A stretch of 64,000 nt of DNA from Halocaridina rubra (taxonomy: Eukaryota; Arthropoda; Malacostraca; Decapoda; Atyidae), in NCBI GenBank assembly GCA_037179515.1, contig JAXCGZ010017009.1, positions 124,001-188,000 of the forward strand, given 5' to 3'. Below are positions 51,998 to 64,000 of this stretch, one piece after another (the stretch's first letter is position 1; each line of letters opens with the position of its first letter). The notes below the pieces were generated by a model. The model saw only the letters and a program-made list of their open reading frames with translations. It had not been told where the DNA came from and searched no databases. Made by a program: the position numbers and the translations under genes.

Positions 51998-54607
51998 CTG
52001 CTGTACACAAATGTTGATGGGGTAGCTAAGGCAATGGCATTAAGATAGCAGTCATAACAGTAAGGCAGATATAGTAGTGGTTACAGAGACTAAGTTAAGT
52101 GAGAACATAAACAGTGTCAGTTTTTTAATGGCTTCAGCATATTAAGAGCTGAAAGATCTGGGAGGACTGGTGGAGGGATAGCACAGCTCATAAATATAAA
52201 GTGAGCTCAAGGTATTTCTTGTTGCATGCATAAATACTGGTTCAGAGGGCATTAGAAGTTAAAGAAGAAAGTCACAGAGGTACTTTAGAAGTTATAAACT
52301 CAGCTTTTAACATCACACACGAGATAAAGAATAGGAAATTGATTATGGAAGATTTTAATTATAGAGAGATGACAGTCTACTCTTGACCCTCACGGTGGGG
52401 AGGATTCATTTGGGGCAAGATTCCTATTCTGTGTGAAAGGAAATTTACTTCACCAACATGCATGGAACAAACGAAGGCCAAGGATGGGGATGAACCTTCA
52501 CTGCTCGGTCTCGTATTCACAGATAATGTGTTGGATATTGACAAACTTGAGTATGAACGACCAACTGGAAAGAGTGACCACTGTGTGCTGTTGATGAAGT
52601 ATATCATCGAAGATGTTCTGCCTGAAAGTAGAGGCACTGGGGACATCAGGAGGAACTATCCGTAAGGAGATTACAACAAAATTCATGATCTTTTAGCAGT
52701 TATTGACTGGACGACCTTATATAACAACAAATCTGTACAAGAGATGTACGAAATCTTTAGTGAGGAATATAGGGTGATAGTTTTTTGTCCATACCTTCCA
52801 CAAAAAAAGAGGTTATTCATGCTAGAGAAAAAATGGTTTAATAATGAGTGTAAGAGAGCTATGGAGTGGAGAGACAAATGCTAGAATAGGCATAGGAGGA
52901 GAAAATATATAAATGCTTGACAGACTTATAAATGAGCAAAAAATGTTTACTTAAGTAAAAGAAGTGGGGCAGAGGAAAACTATAAAAAGGGATATTACCA
53001 GAAAAGCTAAATAAAATCCCAAACTTTTCCATTGCTTTATCAGAGGAAAGCTAAAGGTCAAAGAACAGATTTTAAAGTTAAAGAGGGCAGATGGAAGCAT
53101 TACTGTGACAGATGAAGAGACCTGCAAAGAATTGAACAAGGAGTTTCAGTCAGTATTAACAGTAGAAAATACCCCCCCCCCCTCAGATTGCAGAGATAAG
53201 GAATCATGGACTGGTATTTGAAAATTTGCTGGAATCTGGGGAGATTCCAAGATGCTGGACACAAGTGAACATGGTACTAACCTTCAAAATGTGAAGGAGA
53301 GATGCAGCTCTAAACTATAGGCCTGTTTCTTTGACCAGCTTAGTTTGCATAGTTACGAAGAAACTACCATGAAAATGCATTAATCTTCACTTGAAATCCT
53401 TCAACTTTTGTCATTGAGGCAACATGGCTTCAGAGAAGGCAGATTAACAATAAAAAAGTTATCAGAATTTTATGATGAGGTAAGTCAGATCTTACAAGAA
53501 AGAGAGGGCTGGGTGGATTGCATATTCTTTGATTTCCAGAATGCATCTGATATGGTCCCACATGGGAGACTTATTAAAAAGCTGCAAGTAATGGCAATAA
53601 TAGGTGCATATGTCTTAGAATGGATAAAAAGTTACTTACAAGGAAGGGAAAAGAGGGTTAGAGTAAGACACTCAGTGTATGACCGCAGAAGAGTTAGTAG
53701 TGGGGTTCTAAGGGGTTCAGTTTTAGGGCCACTTTTGTTCCTTGTATATGGAGATAACCTAGCAGTCTATAAATTCATTCTTGTGTCAGTATGCAAATGA
53801 TGCAAGGATTGCGAAGAATGTAAGGAACGAGAACATTGGTAGAGAACCTCAGGAAGACCTATATAGTCTGCATGAATGGTCAGCAAAGTGGATAATGAAA
53901 TTCAATATTTCAAAATGTAAAGTAAGGAGAATGGGTATAAGTGCGAGAAGGCCCAAGCTTGGATGCTATATAACAGGTACAGAACTCGAAGAGAGAGGAC
54001 TTGGAGTAAACATATTGCCAGATTTGTCTCTGGAATTGCATATATATGGCATAATAAGGACTGCATATGCTTTCTTAGCAAATGTAAGAGTAGCTTTCAG
54101 ACAAATGGACAAAAAAATGTTCAGAAATAGTTATGCAACATATGCGTGGCAAAAGATTAAATATGCAGTACCCTTTAGGAATCAGCACTTGAAAAACATA
54201 AATAAGCTAGAAAAAGTTCAGACATGACATGAACCTGGCGCCAGAATTACATATTCTCAGTTGTGAGGAGATACTGAGGGAATTAGACTTACCATCAGTC
54301 GGGATAAGAAGAATGAGGGGAATAATTCCTTCATGGTTTTTATAGAGTAGATAGGGAAAGACATTTTGAGATCATAGTTTGAAGCTTCATAAAAAAAAAA
54401 TATTTCTTTGCAGGATGTAAGGAAGTATTTTTTTAGTGTAAGAGTTGTTGATGATTGGAATTTGCTAAGTGGGAATGTAGTTGATGTTAACTCAATTCAT
54501 ATTTTCAAGGACAAATATGATAAGTATCATTGAATACAAAATGGAACCGACCAAGAGACGGGGAGTTACGAGCATAGGGCAGTTTCCCATAAGCACAATT
54601 AGGTAAT
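51998..54607 (+). mobile_element. CR1-type LINE copy 8, internally deleted
   Basis: The endonuclease starts near 52000, with DEPSLLGLVFTDNVLDIDKL and GKSDHCVLLMKY near 52490-52600. A linker follows, then a deletion of ~130 bp at about 53212, where the text jumps from the 'IAEI' region to a LLESGEIPRCW-like segment. The RT (53408-54227) has IFFDFQNASDMVPHGRL (A to S), GVLRGSVLGPLLFLVYGDNL and a catalytic box altered to YANDARI. It ends with the family tail and (AC)n at 54608. Confidence 0.9.
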
Positions 54608-54626
54608 TACACACACACACAGAAAT

Positions 54627-55146
54627 ATCTATGCATCCTATGTGAGGCCAAAGCTTGAATATGCAGCCCCCTTTTAGAATCCACACTTGAAAAAGCACGT
54701 AATTAAGCTGAAAAAAGTTCCAAGACATGCTACGAAACTGGAGCCAGAAATACGCAATCTCAATTATGATGAGAGGCTGAGGGAATTAGACTTACCATCA
54801 CTACAGGCTAAAAGAATGAGGGGGCTATGGTGACGGTTTTTAAATTCTTTCATGGTTATGACAGAGTGGATAGGGATCGATATTTTGATGTGGCTGGCAC
54901 TAGAACTAGAGGTCATAGTTTGAAAGTTCGTAAGAAAACTTTTTTGCAGGATGTAAGGAAGTATTTTTTTTAGTATAAGAGTAGTTGATAATTAGAATTC
55001 GCTAAGTGAGGAGGTAGTTAATGCTATCTCAATCCAGTTTTAAGGACAAGTATGATAAGTATCACTAAGTAGAAAATGGAACCAACCAGGAGACGGGAAG
55101 TTACGAGCTTGGGGGCTCTTTCCCGTAAGAACAATTAGGTAATTAC
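54627..55146 (+). mobile_element. CR1-type LINE copy 9, 3' end only
   Basis: It starts within the RT thumb region (EIS MHPM-like, VRPKLEYAAPF) straight after the (AC)n tail of copy 8 and reads to the end of the protein in broken frames, then the 3' UTR and caattaggtaattac. Confidence 0.88.
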
Positions 55147-55393
55147 AGAGATGCCTATGATAACAGTTTATTAAATAATTTCTTTCCCTCCTATTAAATT
55201 TCAATTAACTTATCATCTTTCTTCATATTATTATTATTATTATTAACTTGAAACCACTAAGATATAAAATTATAGGAGATAAAGAAAGACTGGCCAGAGC
55301 TCTAAGAGGTCAATCTTTATTAAGAGAGTTTTATTAGTTTTTATGGTGTTCCTTCACTCTTTGCCACACAGTCATGTTTTTATGACCTTCACC

Positions 55394-55395
<2 letters not shown>
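55147..55395. other. TTLL intron, nothing recognised
   Basis: AT-rich, with a short (ATT)n at 55230-55246; no coding or repeat family was seen. Confidence 0.4.
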
Positions 55396-55477
<82 letters not shown>

Positions 55478-55478
55478 G
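55396..55478. repeat. (ATT)n microsatellite
   Basis: About 83 bp of ATT. Confidence 0.97.
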
Positions 55479-55789
55479 TTTTAGCCGCACTAGCTCTGTG
55501 GTAGAAGAGTGTGAATTGGCAAATGGCTAACAAGGGTTCTATCTCAAAACAAAACGTCAGGAAGGACATCCAGCCTTAATCCCCAGTTCCAACATATCTG
55601 TTACCACACCCTATCGAATGAAGACTAATTATGACACAGAAAACGGTGAATTATGTTTCAATCTTGAAACAGCTAATACGCAAACAGAAACAAGATGAAA
55701 TAAAGAGTATTGGCCAGACAGTCAGTTATTTAATCCACCCTTTTAAGTCAAGGTTATGGCTGCAAAGTCAAAATCATAAATACATGGCT
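55479..55789. other. Possible SINE fragment; otherwise unassigned
   Basis: agctctgtggtagaagagtg followed by gttctatctc is weakly box A/box B-like. The remainder (aaacgtcaggaaggacatcc) was not recognised. Confidence 0.3.
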
Positions 55790-58168
55790 AAATGTGATCT
55801 CTCCTCTTGACATCTATCCTTGTTGTCTTTTCACCAGCATGCTGAAATTCTCTACAATGGCGACTTCAATGTACACCACCATGAGTGGTCTCATTATATC
55901 TTCACAGATTAGGGGGACATGGGGCCCTTACTTCTTCTGTCACAATAATTTGGTGCAAACTATCAAATATCAAATGTGCGTTCCTGATTGTCACTACCAA
56001 GCAAATAACATTCTTAATCTTTTCTTTACTCTTAATCCAACAAATCAGTCTTATATAATTTCTCTTCTTGATAATTCTGATCAGTCTCTGATCTCAATCT
56101 CTTCCATTTTCACTCCTCCACCAATGATACCTCCACTGGTTAGGAGGGATCAATGTGATGATTTGTGTAACTTTCTTCTTGATTTCCATTGGGCAGACTA
56201 CTGCATTCACACCCGCATCCCTGATCAGGCAGCTCAGAATTTGCTGAGATCATAACCTAGAATTGTGGCATACATCCCATCCACTACCAAAACTTTCTCT
56301 TTCTGTAATGCTTTGTTTGGCTGTGCCATCTCTCTCTATGGCTATTCAAGACAGGGATTGGGCATACCAATCATATTAAGCCCCTCCTTCCGATTTAATT
56401 CACTCTGCTTTTATAACAACTAGAAATTGCAGCCCTGCTCAGATTCGTAGGGCTACAGATTCCTATCCAAAAAGGAAAGTCAATGGCTTGAAGTCTTCTC
56501 CCAATGAAAAATGTTTTTGGTCTTTAGCCAAAAATCTCTCCAAAAACTCCTATAGCTCTAGCTTTCCCCTTGTTATTCATTCTGAAGGTTCTATAACTTG
56601 CTATCCCTCTAACAAAGCCAGTATCTTTTGCTCTCATTTTCTGCCAGCTTTTCCGTAATCAATTCCAGTGCACCTGGCCCTCGCTCTTTACTGTAATCTA
56701 ACACTATGTCCTCCCCTATTCTTTCTTCATGCAAAGTTCGTAAGGTTCTTTGCTCCCTGAAAATGAATAAAGCATCCAGGTATCCCTGTAAGTTTCCTTA
56801 AGGAGTTAACTGACGAATCGGTACCTCTAATTTCCTTCTCTTCTGCCTCATACTCTCAACCAGTATCTATATTCATTTCTGATCAGCTGTACGGCTTCCG
56901 CAAGGCAAGAGCCACTACTGATCTCCTCTCCTATGTCATTCGTGCATGGTCATATTCTCTGAAGAGCCATGGGAAATCCCTTGTCATCACCCTTGATATC
57001 TATGGCTTCTGACAGTGTGGCACACGAGGATCTGATAGCCAACTTCCTGCTTAAGGTTTACCCCTTCTCTCTGTTCTCTGATTTCCAATTTTCTCTATGA
57101 TCATTCCATATCTGTGGCCGTTGATGATGCAACATCAAACTCATTCCCAGTTACTAGTAGTATTTCACAGGGGATCTGTTCTTTCACCTATTCTACTCAT
57201 TCTCTTCATTAATTATCTTCTCCAGTCCCCATCATCTCCTCTCCTTGACTTTGCTGACAATTTTACCTTTCATGTTTTCTCTGCCTTCATTTCACCACCT
57301 TTGCTAGCTGCTCATATCAGTTTTATAGCACACTTTCTTAAACTCTCAATTCCGATTAACCAAAAATCTAGTAAAATTTAAAGCTTCAAGATTCAGTTTC
57401 TTGCCATTTCTTCTGCTTCTACTCCTTATGGTCCTTTGGTTTTCAAAAACAACGAATTTTATATTCTAAGTTTTATTAATATATTAGGAATACAGACAGC
57501 CTTTAATTAGTCTCGGGGGAATCACATAATTCAAACTGATAAAACTACCTTTAAGAAAGAGGAAGTTCTGTTTCTTTATTGTCATTACTTTTCTTCGTCT
57601 CAATTACTGCAAATCTATAAAGGTTTTACCTGTTCTTATAAACGAGTTGGGTTCTGGTAGTCCGTTCATAAGTAGAAGTGTTCATAAGTTGCATTTAGGT
57701 AAAAAAATACAGTGCATTACATACATAAGCTGTAATGCACAGTATGTAGGCTAAAGATACTTAACTGCTTTTTTATTGGTACTACTTCCATCGCTGTTCT
57801 GGTGTGTTTGTGAGTTAAGTTCCTCCCCTGCTGGTTAGGCCAGATGACACAAGCCAAGTGGCTTCGTCACACAGGTACTGTACGAGATTTGTAGCTCATA
57901 GATTGGGCAGTGCAGTGACTGCTTCTTTCCTTTCACTTCCAGACTGGAACTTTCTTCCTACTACTATCTTCCTTAACTCTTAAGATCTTTCTTTTTCGAA
58001 AAAACTAATATATCGTCACCTAAGGGCCAAATCCTGCAATATTCCTGGATTTTCATTACCTTTACTGTTCTTTCAGCTTTGAACCGCTACTTTTTCTTAA
58101 AAGTTTTCCTGGTCCTCGTGCTAGATGAGGGTAATTTTCTTTGCCTATCCCGGTATTACACTCATAAA
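55790..58168 (+). mobile_element. LINE B copy 4, old and decayed
   Basis: It aligns along its whole length to LINE B. The endonuclease lies near 55850-56270 (GDFNVHHHEWS-like, broken), and the RT entry near 56760 (KASRYPCK..). YGFRKARATTDLLSYVI lies near 56890, and a block C region near 57250 (LLDFADNFTFHVFS, FADD altered to FADN). The C-terminus is at 57770-58010 and the 3' tail is atcccggtattacactcat. Indels throughout make it the most diverged LINE B in the window. Confidence 0.85.
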
Positions 58169-60080
58169 AAAATTGCTTGTGGCCTATTAGGCATCATCTT
58201 CTCTAAAGCTCTTCTAATTTTCAAAAACATAATACTCTCTTAGATGATACAGAATACTAACCTTGGATAGTGAAGGCTTTTTATGTCAAAAAATCTAAAG
58301 AAGAGCAGTGTCTCATCCATACTCAAGCTGATATTTTCAGCTTGTAGCAAGTAAACAAAGGAAGAAAACTTTATCTCCTATTGTCTGAAGATAGGACACC
58401 AAGAAAGAAAGACCTCAAAAGTTACTCTTGATTATTCTTTAAATAGCAAATAAATCTCAAAAAAATACTATATATAGGCGTGGGGTTGGGATAAAGTCTA
58501 ACTTAAACACTCATCAACCCACTGAAAAAGGATTGGGTTGTGGAAGAGTTGATGACAGACAATATCCGAGTAAAAGGCTAAATAGGCCACACTGGAGCAA
58601 AACAATTCCTTGTCAACTAGAGCTGACAAGATGTATAATCCTCGCAAGAAGAGTGCAGAGAAGATAGCAGCAAAAAGTATGGAAAGATCTCCATCATTGT
58701 TTCAAGAAAACAAAAATTAGATATGAAGACTGTCATAACGAAGGCTAAAGTTGAATCTAACTATAATGACTATTAAACAATTGGTAGCTTTCTTGTTTGA
58801 AAATATACTATGCAGTATGCCATTACGACATTTAAATCTGCTTTACCAAATTCTTCACTGTACTTCTTGATCAGCTTTGTAGTTGCAGTCTTATCATTGG
58901 ATAGATTACTCCGTACTTTGAGTAAAAAATCAGGTATTTATTTTCTTCCAAGAGTAGAGATCTTTGTCTAAGTTAGAGGAAAACATTACTTCTTTTAAAT
59001 CGAGTTTCTTAGGCTAAGATTTAAAGTGATGTATGTTCTCAGGGCAGTCTCTTCTTCTGATATAGAAGTGTCTCACCTATGACCCCTTTTCTTATGAAAT
59101 ATGAGACCTAATGAAATGAGACAATTAACCTTTTCAAATCCTTGGTGGGTGCCATTAGTTTTAGTTGCTAATGTGCTCTATCAGAAAGCTGCAAGTGACT
59201 TTCCATAAGATCATTCATATGACTGACGGTCTTAACACCTTCTCCATAAGATCCTTATGTGATATAAATACAGTTGTTTTTCCCAGGATATTAGTACAAT
59301 GTTTTGCAAAAGATGTTATGCAACAGGTACTCCTAAAGAATTTGTACTTAACTGTTCTTATTATCCATGTTTTGTAATTGTTAAATAGTTATTATCATTA
59401 GGGTTTCCAGAATTTTTTAACAAGATCTGCTCCCACTCACTTAGTTCAGCTTTCTATAATGTTCAGCCTGTGTAGTCTTGTTTTCGCATATTAGAAAAAT
59501 TTTACAGAGGATGAGGATAAATTGCCCCATTTTGGGGGACCTCCTTGATCTATTGGTACATATTTCCTTAAATAATTAAGATTACAAATCTGTCGTGGTA
59601 GTTACTTTGGATAAGCCATTCTTATAATGCTTGTCATTTATGCGTTTCATTGGCTCTTGAGATTGTGATAATCCAACTTATTTATTTGCTCCTTTTTCCA
59701 TCCTACTTACTTATATTGGAAATAAACCTCTCAGGGCGGAAGATGCCAAAATTAGACACATGTAGCTTACAAACAGGTTATGGTTAGTATATCCCAACCT
59801 TAAAAGATTATTCTCTCCTCCTTCATCACCTACTTGATGCCTTACAATTCATCCGTGTTTTTGGAAGCCTGTTTAATGATGCTAAGATGATGATGTCATA
59901 GCTGCATAGGTGTGTAAATCTCTCCACGGTAGCTTGGGGATGGGTCGTACTTTTGCTGCATCCAAATTTCACTAACAAGCAGTCTACTATTGTGCCACAA
60001 CTTTACTTTGTGTCTCTGGCTGGGTCATTTTTTTCACCAATTTATGAAGACCACAATTACCAGCATCGAGAATGGGACTT
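58169..60080. other. TTLL intron, nothing recognised
   Basis: About 1.9 kb of AT-rich sequence without microsatellites, recognisable mobile elements or convincing exons on either strand; it may be old single-copy intron. Confidence 0.4.
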
Positions 60081-60169
60081 CCAGTAATAATTTATGTACT
60101 TATACATACTGTGGAGGAAATACCAAGGATGAATACATTTACAAACTAGATAATGACTGACTAAAGGAC

Positions 60170-61555
60170 AGTAAGTAGTAGACTTCCACAGGAACTTTGT
60201 ATCAGGATTACTTCTATATTGCTTATACTATATATATAGACAACCTTCCGGACCCTGTCTGTGATATAGTCGCCAAAGGTGATAGGTTAGGTACTTCGGT
60301 TACCCTGTATTAGGGGTTAGATAGGTTGCCTGTATGGGCAACAACCGGAGCATGAACACTGCGGTATTGGGTTAGGATATGCACGGCTAAATAAGCTAGA
60401 ACTAACCAGTCATTATATACCTGACTTACCGTATATATCATCACACTATCACTATGATATATATTACTTAGCGGCATTAGAAATAGGGTTAGAGTTATGT
60501 TAGTAAGGGTAGGATATCGAAAAATTATAGGAAATATGTTGGAAATGCCTGGAGCTATTTGCAAGTGCCGTCGAACATCTCTCAGAGATGGCGGGAGAAG
60601 AGGATAACTCTACTCCTCACTAGAATTAGATTAGAATAAGAATAATGCTTCTCAACATAACATGTAAGGTAGACATTAACTTAGAATTAGAATACACTAT
60701 GTACAATATTACCACTCCTTTACACTGTCCATATATTTTCTAATATGTCTGAGGACGCTAAATATTCGAAAGTGTAACAGATGAACATAGCGGCAGAGCA
60801 ATCCTGGAAGACCTTGCAAATCTGCAACATAGGTCAGAGAAGTGATAAACATGGTCAACCCTTTGAAGTGCAAAATGATGAGAATGGGCAATAGTAAGAA
60901 GTAATGGCCTTGAGTATTCAATAACAAAAGAGGAGAAGCATTTAGAGATTGAAAACTATCTAAAAGTCAGAATAATAGCAGATCTCGCGCTAGAAATTAT
61001 TGAAAATAGAATAGATATTACTTTATGTATGATAAAAATATTTCTTAGCAACATTATAGAAAGATATGTTTATAAGCAATTACAGACAACTTTAATCAAG
61101 TAAGCTTTTGTATGTAGTACATACTAAATATATTAACAGACTGCAAAGAATTCAAATTAGTGATACAAATCTGGTACCTGAAATACAAACCAGCATAGAC
61201 TATGAGAGAATTTAGAAAGCTTTGGTTTACAAATGCTTGAAATCAGAAGAATATAGGGGATAATGTAATGTCTTATAAGTTTCTCAATGGGTTTTGCACA
61301 ACTGATAGAGACTAATCCTTTGATATGGGGGTCTGTAGAACTAGAGGTCACAGTCTGAAGCTTTGTGAGGATAGCTTTTCTACAAGATGTAAAATAATTA
61401 TTTCAGCATAGAAATGATTGTATGCTAAACAAGAAAACTGTAAATGCTAAACAAGTCATTTTTAAGAAATATATATCATATATCAGTGAATCAAAGCACT
61501 AAGCAGCAGATGAGACGCCAGAATAAGGTTTTTTCCAATAAAGGTGTGATTACAA
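60170..61555 (+). mobile_element. Very old CR1-type fragment in two pieces
   Basis: 60180-60290 reads RLPQELCIRITSILLILYID and NLPDPV, a degenerate match to the CR1 block B (VPQGSVLGPLLFLVYIND, LPE). From 60770 the text resumes with LEDLANLQHRSEKW and KCKMMRMGNSK and continues to a decayed C-terminus and 3' UTR (ttttttccaataaaggtgtg) at about 61550. The intervening 60290-60765 is unrelated, so probably a further insertion. It is the oldest CR1 in the window, ending next to a TTLL exon. Confidence 0.6.
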
Positions 61556-61566
61556 TATCTACTTAC

Positions 61567-61657
61567 TTATAAACCCAAACGTGAAGAGGATTCCAGTCTG
61601 TTATCAAAAACCACTGCCGAATATCAAACTTGGTGTTATGAATGAGTAATGGTCTCT
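61567..61657 (-). CDS. TTLL3: TTLL3-like gene exon with [11 protein letters not shown]
   Basis: Acceptor tattgtcaacag, donor TATAA/GTAAGT. With the preceding exon's last base it encodes [20 protein letters not shown] then [10 protein letters not shown]. The KFDIRQW and TDWNP motifs are diagnostic of TTLL enzymes, and this version ([13 protein letters not shown]) is the glycylase type. Phase 1 in, phase 2 out. The 159-bp intron to the next exon upstream is the shortest found here. Confidence 0.95.
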
Positions 61658-61816
61658 CTGTTGACAATAAATACGAAAATTAATTAATCAATCTGCAATT
61701 TCAGTAGAAGTCAAAGCATAAGCACAAAGAAAGGTCACACAAATCTACATGTATAAATATATAATAAAAACATCTAAAATAACACGAAAATATAAGAAAA
61801 TAAATTTGCTTCTTAC

Positions 61817-62030
61817 CCATGTATTTTTGAACGACGTACTTAGTCTCGTATATGAGTGGTGACTGTACCAATGCAAGAATCTCTTCTAAATGGTTCATCA
61901 TGAAAATGCCACGCCCCCTTGATTGCGCTCCTGGTTTGACAATCCATAAATTTCGAAGGCCGTCCATTGAAAGCTGAGGCCAAAATGGCAAGACTCTCTG
62001 GATGGCAGACTCGCATTCAGAGACTAGTTG
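61817..62030 (-). CDS. TTLL3: TTLL3-like gene exon with the ATP-binding KPGAQSRGRGI motif
   Basis: Acceptor tttcaaatacag, donor ATGG/GTAAGA. It encodes QLVSECESAIQRVLPFWPQL then SMDGLRNLWIVKPGAQSRGR and GIFMMNHLEEILALVQSP, ending YVVQKYM. KPGAxSRGRGI is the ATP-grasp nucleotide loop; VQKY supplies the adenine-pocket lysine. The region before it is helical in relatives. Phase 0 at the start, so an upstream exon ending in phase 0 is needed; none was found in 62031-64000. Confidence 0.95.
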
Positions 62031-62378
62031 CTGTATTTGAAAATACTTCTATTATGGTAAAACTGGAAACGTTCACTGAAGCTAATTATATTCTACAATG
62101 CAGAATGGTATGATTTTCCTATGGACAATATTATAGTGATGCTTACAGAATGATAAAAGCTATATTAATTTTCAGAGAGAAAACAAAAATGTTCTAATGG
62201 CTATGTAGATGTTATGCAATGATAGAGGATAAATAATTCACCTTCTATTCTTTATAGTCTTCAGTTCTTGCAGTTCTTCATTGTCCTCAAACTTAATGAT
62301 TAGATCTACAATTAGATACGTGTATATTTCTTTTATCATGTTAGTTACTAGAAAGTCAGTTCTGCAGACAAAACTTCG

Positions 62379-62384
<6 letters not shown>
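62031..62384. other. TTLL intron, nothing recognised
   Basis: AT-rich. One splice-like open segment on the minus strand (about 62310-62250) was considered as an exon and rejected because its phase does not fit. Confidence 0.4.

Positions 62385-62468
<84 letters not shown>
62385..62468. repeat. (TA)n microsatellite
   Basis: A TA array of about 84 bp at the 5' breakpoint of CR1 copy 10. Confidence 0.97.
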
Positions 62469-62469
<1 letters not shown>

Positions 62470-63540
62470 TATTAAGAAGCTGCAAGCAATGGTTAGAATA
62501 GGTGGAAATGTCTTGGAATGGATAAAAACTTACTTTAAAAAAGAAGGGAACAGAGGGTCAGAGGAAGACACTCGGTGTCTGAATGGAGAAGAGTTAGTAG
62601 TGGAGTTCCACAGGGTTCACTTTTAGGGCCACTTTTGTAAATGACTTACCAGAGTCTGTAAATTCATTCATAAATATGTTTGCAGATGATACAAAGATTG
62701 TGAAGAAATTAAGAAACGAAAACAATGGTAGAGAACTTCAGGAAGATCTAAATAGTCTCCATGAGTGGTCAGAAAAGTGACTAATGAAATTCAATACTTC
62801 AAAATGTAAGGTAATGAGAATGGGTACAAGTGCAAGAAGGCCCAAGATTGACTACTCGGTGGCAGGAGTACAACTTGAAGAGACAGAAAAAGAGAGACAT
62901 CTAGGAGTAAACATACTTGCAGGTTTGTCTCTAGAAATACATATAAATGGCATAGTAAGGGCAGTATATGCTTTCTTATTGAATGTAAGGGTAGCCTTCA
63001 GGCATCTGAATAAGGAAATGTTCAGAAATATATATGTAACCTGTGTGAGGCCAAAACTTGAATATGCAGCCCCCTTTTGGAATCCACACTTGCAAAAGCA
63101 CGTGGCTAAGCTTGAAAAAGTTCAAAGACATGCCACGAACCTGGTGCCAGAAATACCCAATCTCAGTTATGGTGTGAGGCTGAGGGAATTAAACTTACCA
63201 TCACTCGAAGCTAGAAGATTGAGGGGGGATATGGTGACAGTCTTTAAATTCGTTCATGGTTATAATAGAGTGGATAGGGATCGATATTTTGATATGGCTG
63301 GCTCTGGAACTAAAGGTCATAGTTTGAAGCTTCGTAAGAAAACTTCTTTGCAGGATGTAAGGAAGTACTTTTTTAGTGTAAGAGTAGTTGATAATTGGAA
63401 TTCGCTTAGCGAGGAGGTGGTTAATGCTAACTCAATCCATAGTTTTCAAGAAAGATAAATATCACTAAGTACAAAATGGAACCGATCAGGAGACGGGAAG
63501 ATACGAGCTTTGGGTTCTTTCCCGTAAGCACAATTAGGTA
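62470..63540 (+). mobile_element. CR1-type LINE copy 10, 5'-truncated
   Basis: It begins within the RT after block A (attaagaagctgcaagcaat) and runs to the family 3' tail (caattaggtaatcac), which passes straight into (CA)n. A 224-codon open frame (62784-63458) covers the thumb and C-terminal region; a shifted frame upstream carries the catalytic FADDTK near 62685. One deletion removes the 'FLVYVN' part of block B near 62635. Confidence 0.92.

Positions 63541-64000
<460 letters not shown>

Noticed and set aside
62245..62315. Candidate upstream TTLL exon on the minus strand (LIIKFEDNEELQELKTIKNR, between tctaattgtag and GTGAAT)
   Set aside because: The splice signals look plausible, but the next exon needs phase 0 and the frame that ends in phase 0 contains a TAG; the open frame leaves in phase 2. 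There is no similarity to the family upstream region that I can recognise.

Overview
This is an intron-rich, repeat-dominated eukaryotic nuclear window, most likely from a malacostracan (decapod-type) crustacean. The evidence is spliced exons with GT/AG junctions, CR1-type and other LINEs, Tigger/pogo DNA transposons, tRNA-derived SINEs, and more than twenty long (TA)n, (TTA)n and (GA)n arrays. Nothing bacterial (operons, Shine-Dalgarno sites, CRISPR) is present. The species call is inference from repeat style and protein family content.

Two host genes are visible. On the + strand, 6492-6951 is the terminal coding exon of an EcKinase/CHK kinase-like protein, and its upstream exons lie outside the window. 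On the - strand, six exons of a tubulin-glycylase-type tubulin tyrosine ligase-like gene (TTLL3/TTLL8 type) run from 62030 down to 21484. Their splice phases agree (1, 2, 2, 2, 1). The 5' exons lie beyond the right edge. The host gene spans over 40 kb, but only about 1.26 kb of it is coding here, and its introns hold most of the transposons.

Layout: 1-5100, LINE remnants (one CR1/L2-like, two CR1 copies). 5100-6450, microsatellites, SINE pieces and a ~560-bp palindrome in the intron before the EcKinase exon. 6492-7.6k, EcKinase exon and 3' flank. 8.0-9.0k, old CR1 fragment and a tRNA-derived SINE. 9.3-17.7k, two ~1.4-kb foldback elements with Tigger-type ends, one split by an RTE-like LINE, and between them an inverted repeat whose right arm is split by a CR1 element. 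18.0-20.4k, a nearly complete but broken Tigger. 21.5-22.0k, last TTLL exon. 22.1-26.7k, internally deleted Tigger and a ~175-180-bp repeat family. 27.1-27.9k, two TTLL exons. 27.9-39.1k (intron), a third foldback piece, LINE B, SINE, more of the 175-180-bp family with a hAT-like MITE, a second broken Tigger and another LINE B. 39.26-39.43k, TTLL exon. 39.9-61.5k (intron), LINE B and CR1 copies including an 11-kb CR1-only block, and a tRNA-like inverted/tandem array. 61.57-62.03k, two TTLL exons. 62.4-63.7k, another CR1 copy and microsatellites.

The host genes do not form a pathway. The main story is layered transposition: CR1 into CR1, CR1 into an inverted repeat, RTE into a foldback element, LINE B into the 175-180-bp repeat, and a MITE whose empty site survives elsewhere in the window. 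No intact, obviously active element was found. Every transposase or reverse transcriptase examined has a stop, frameshift, truncation or catalytic substitution.
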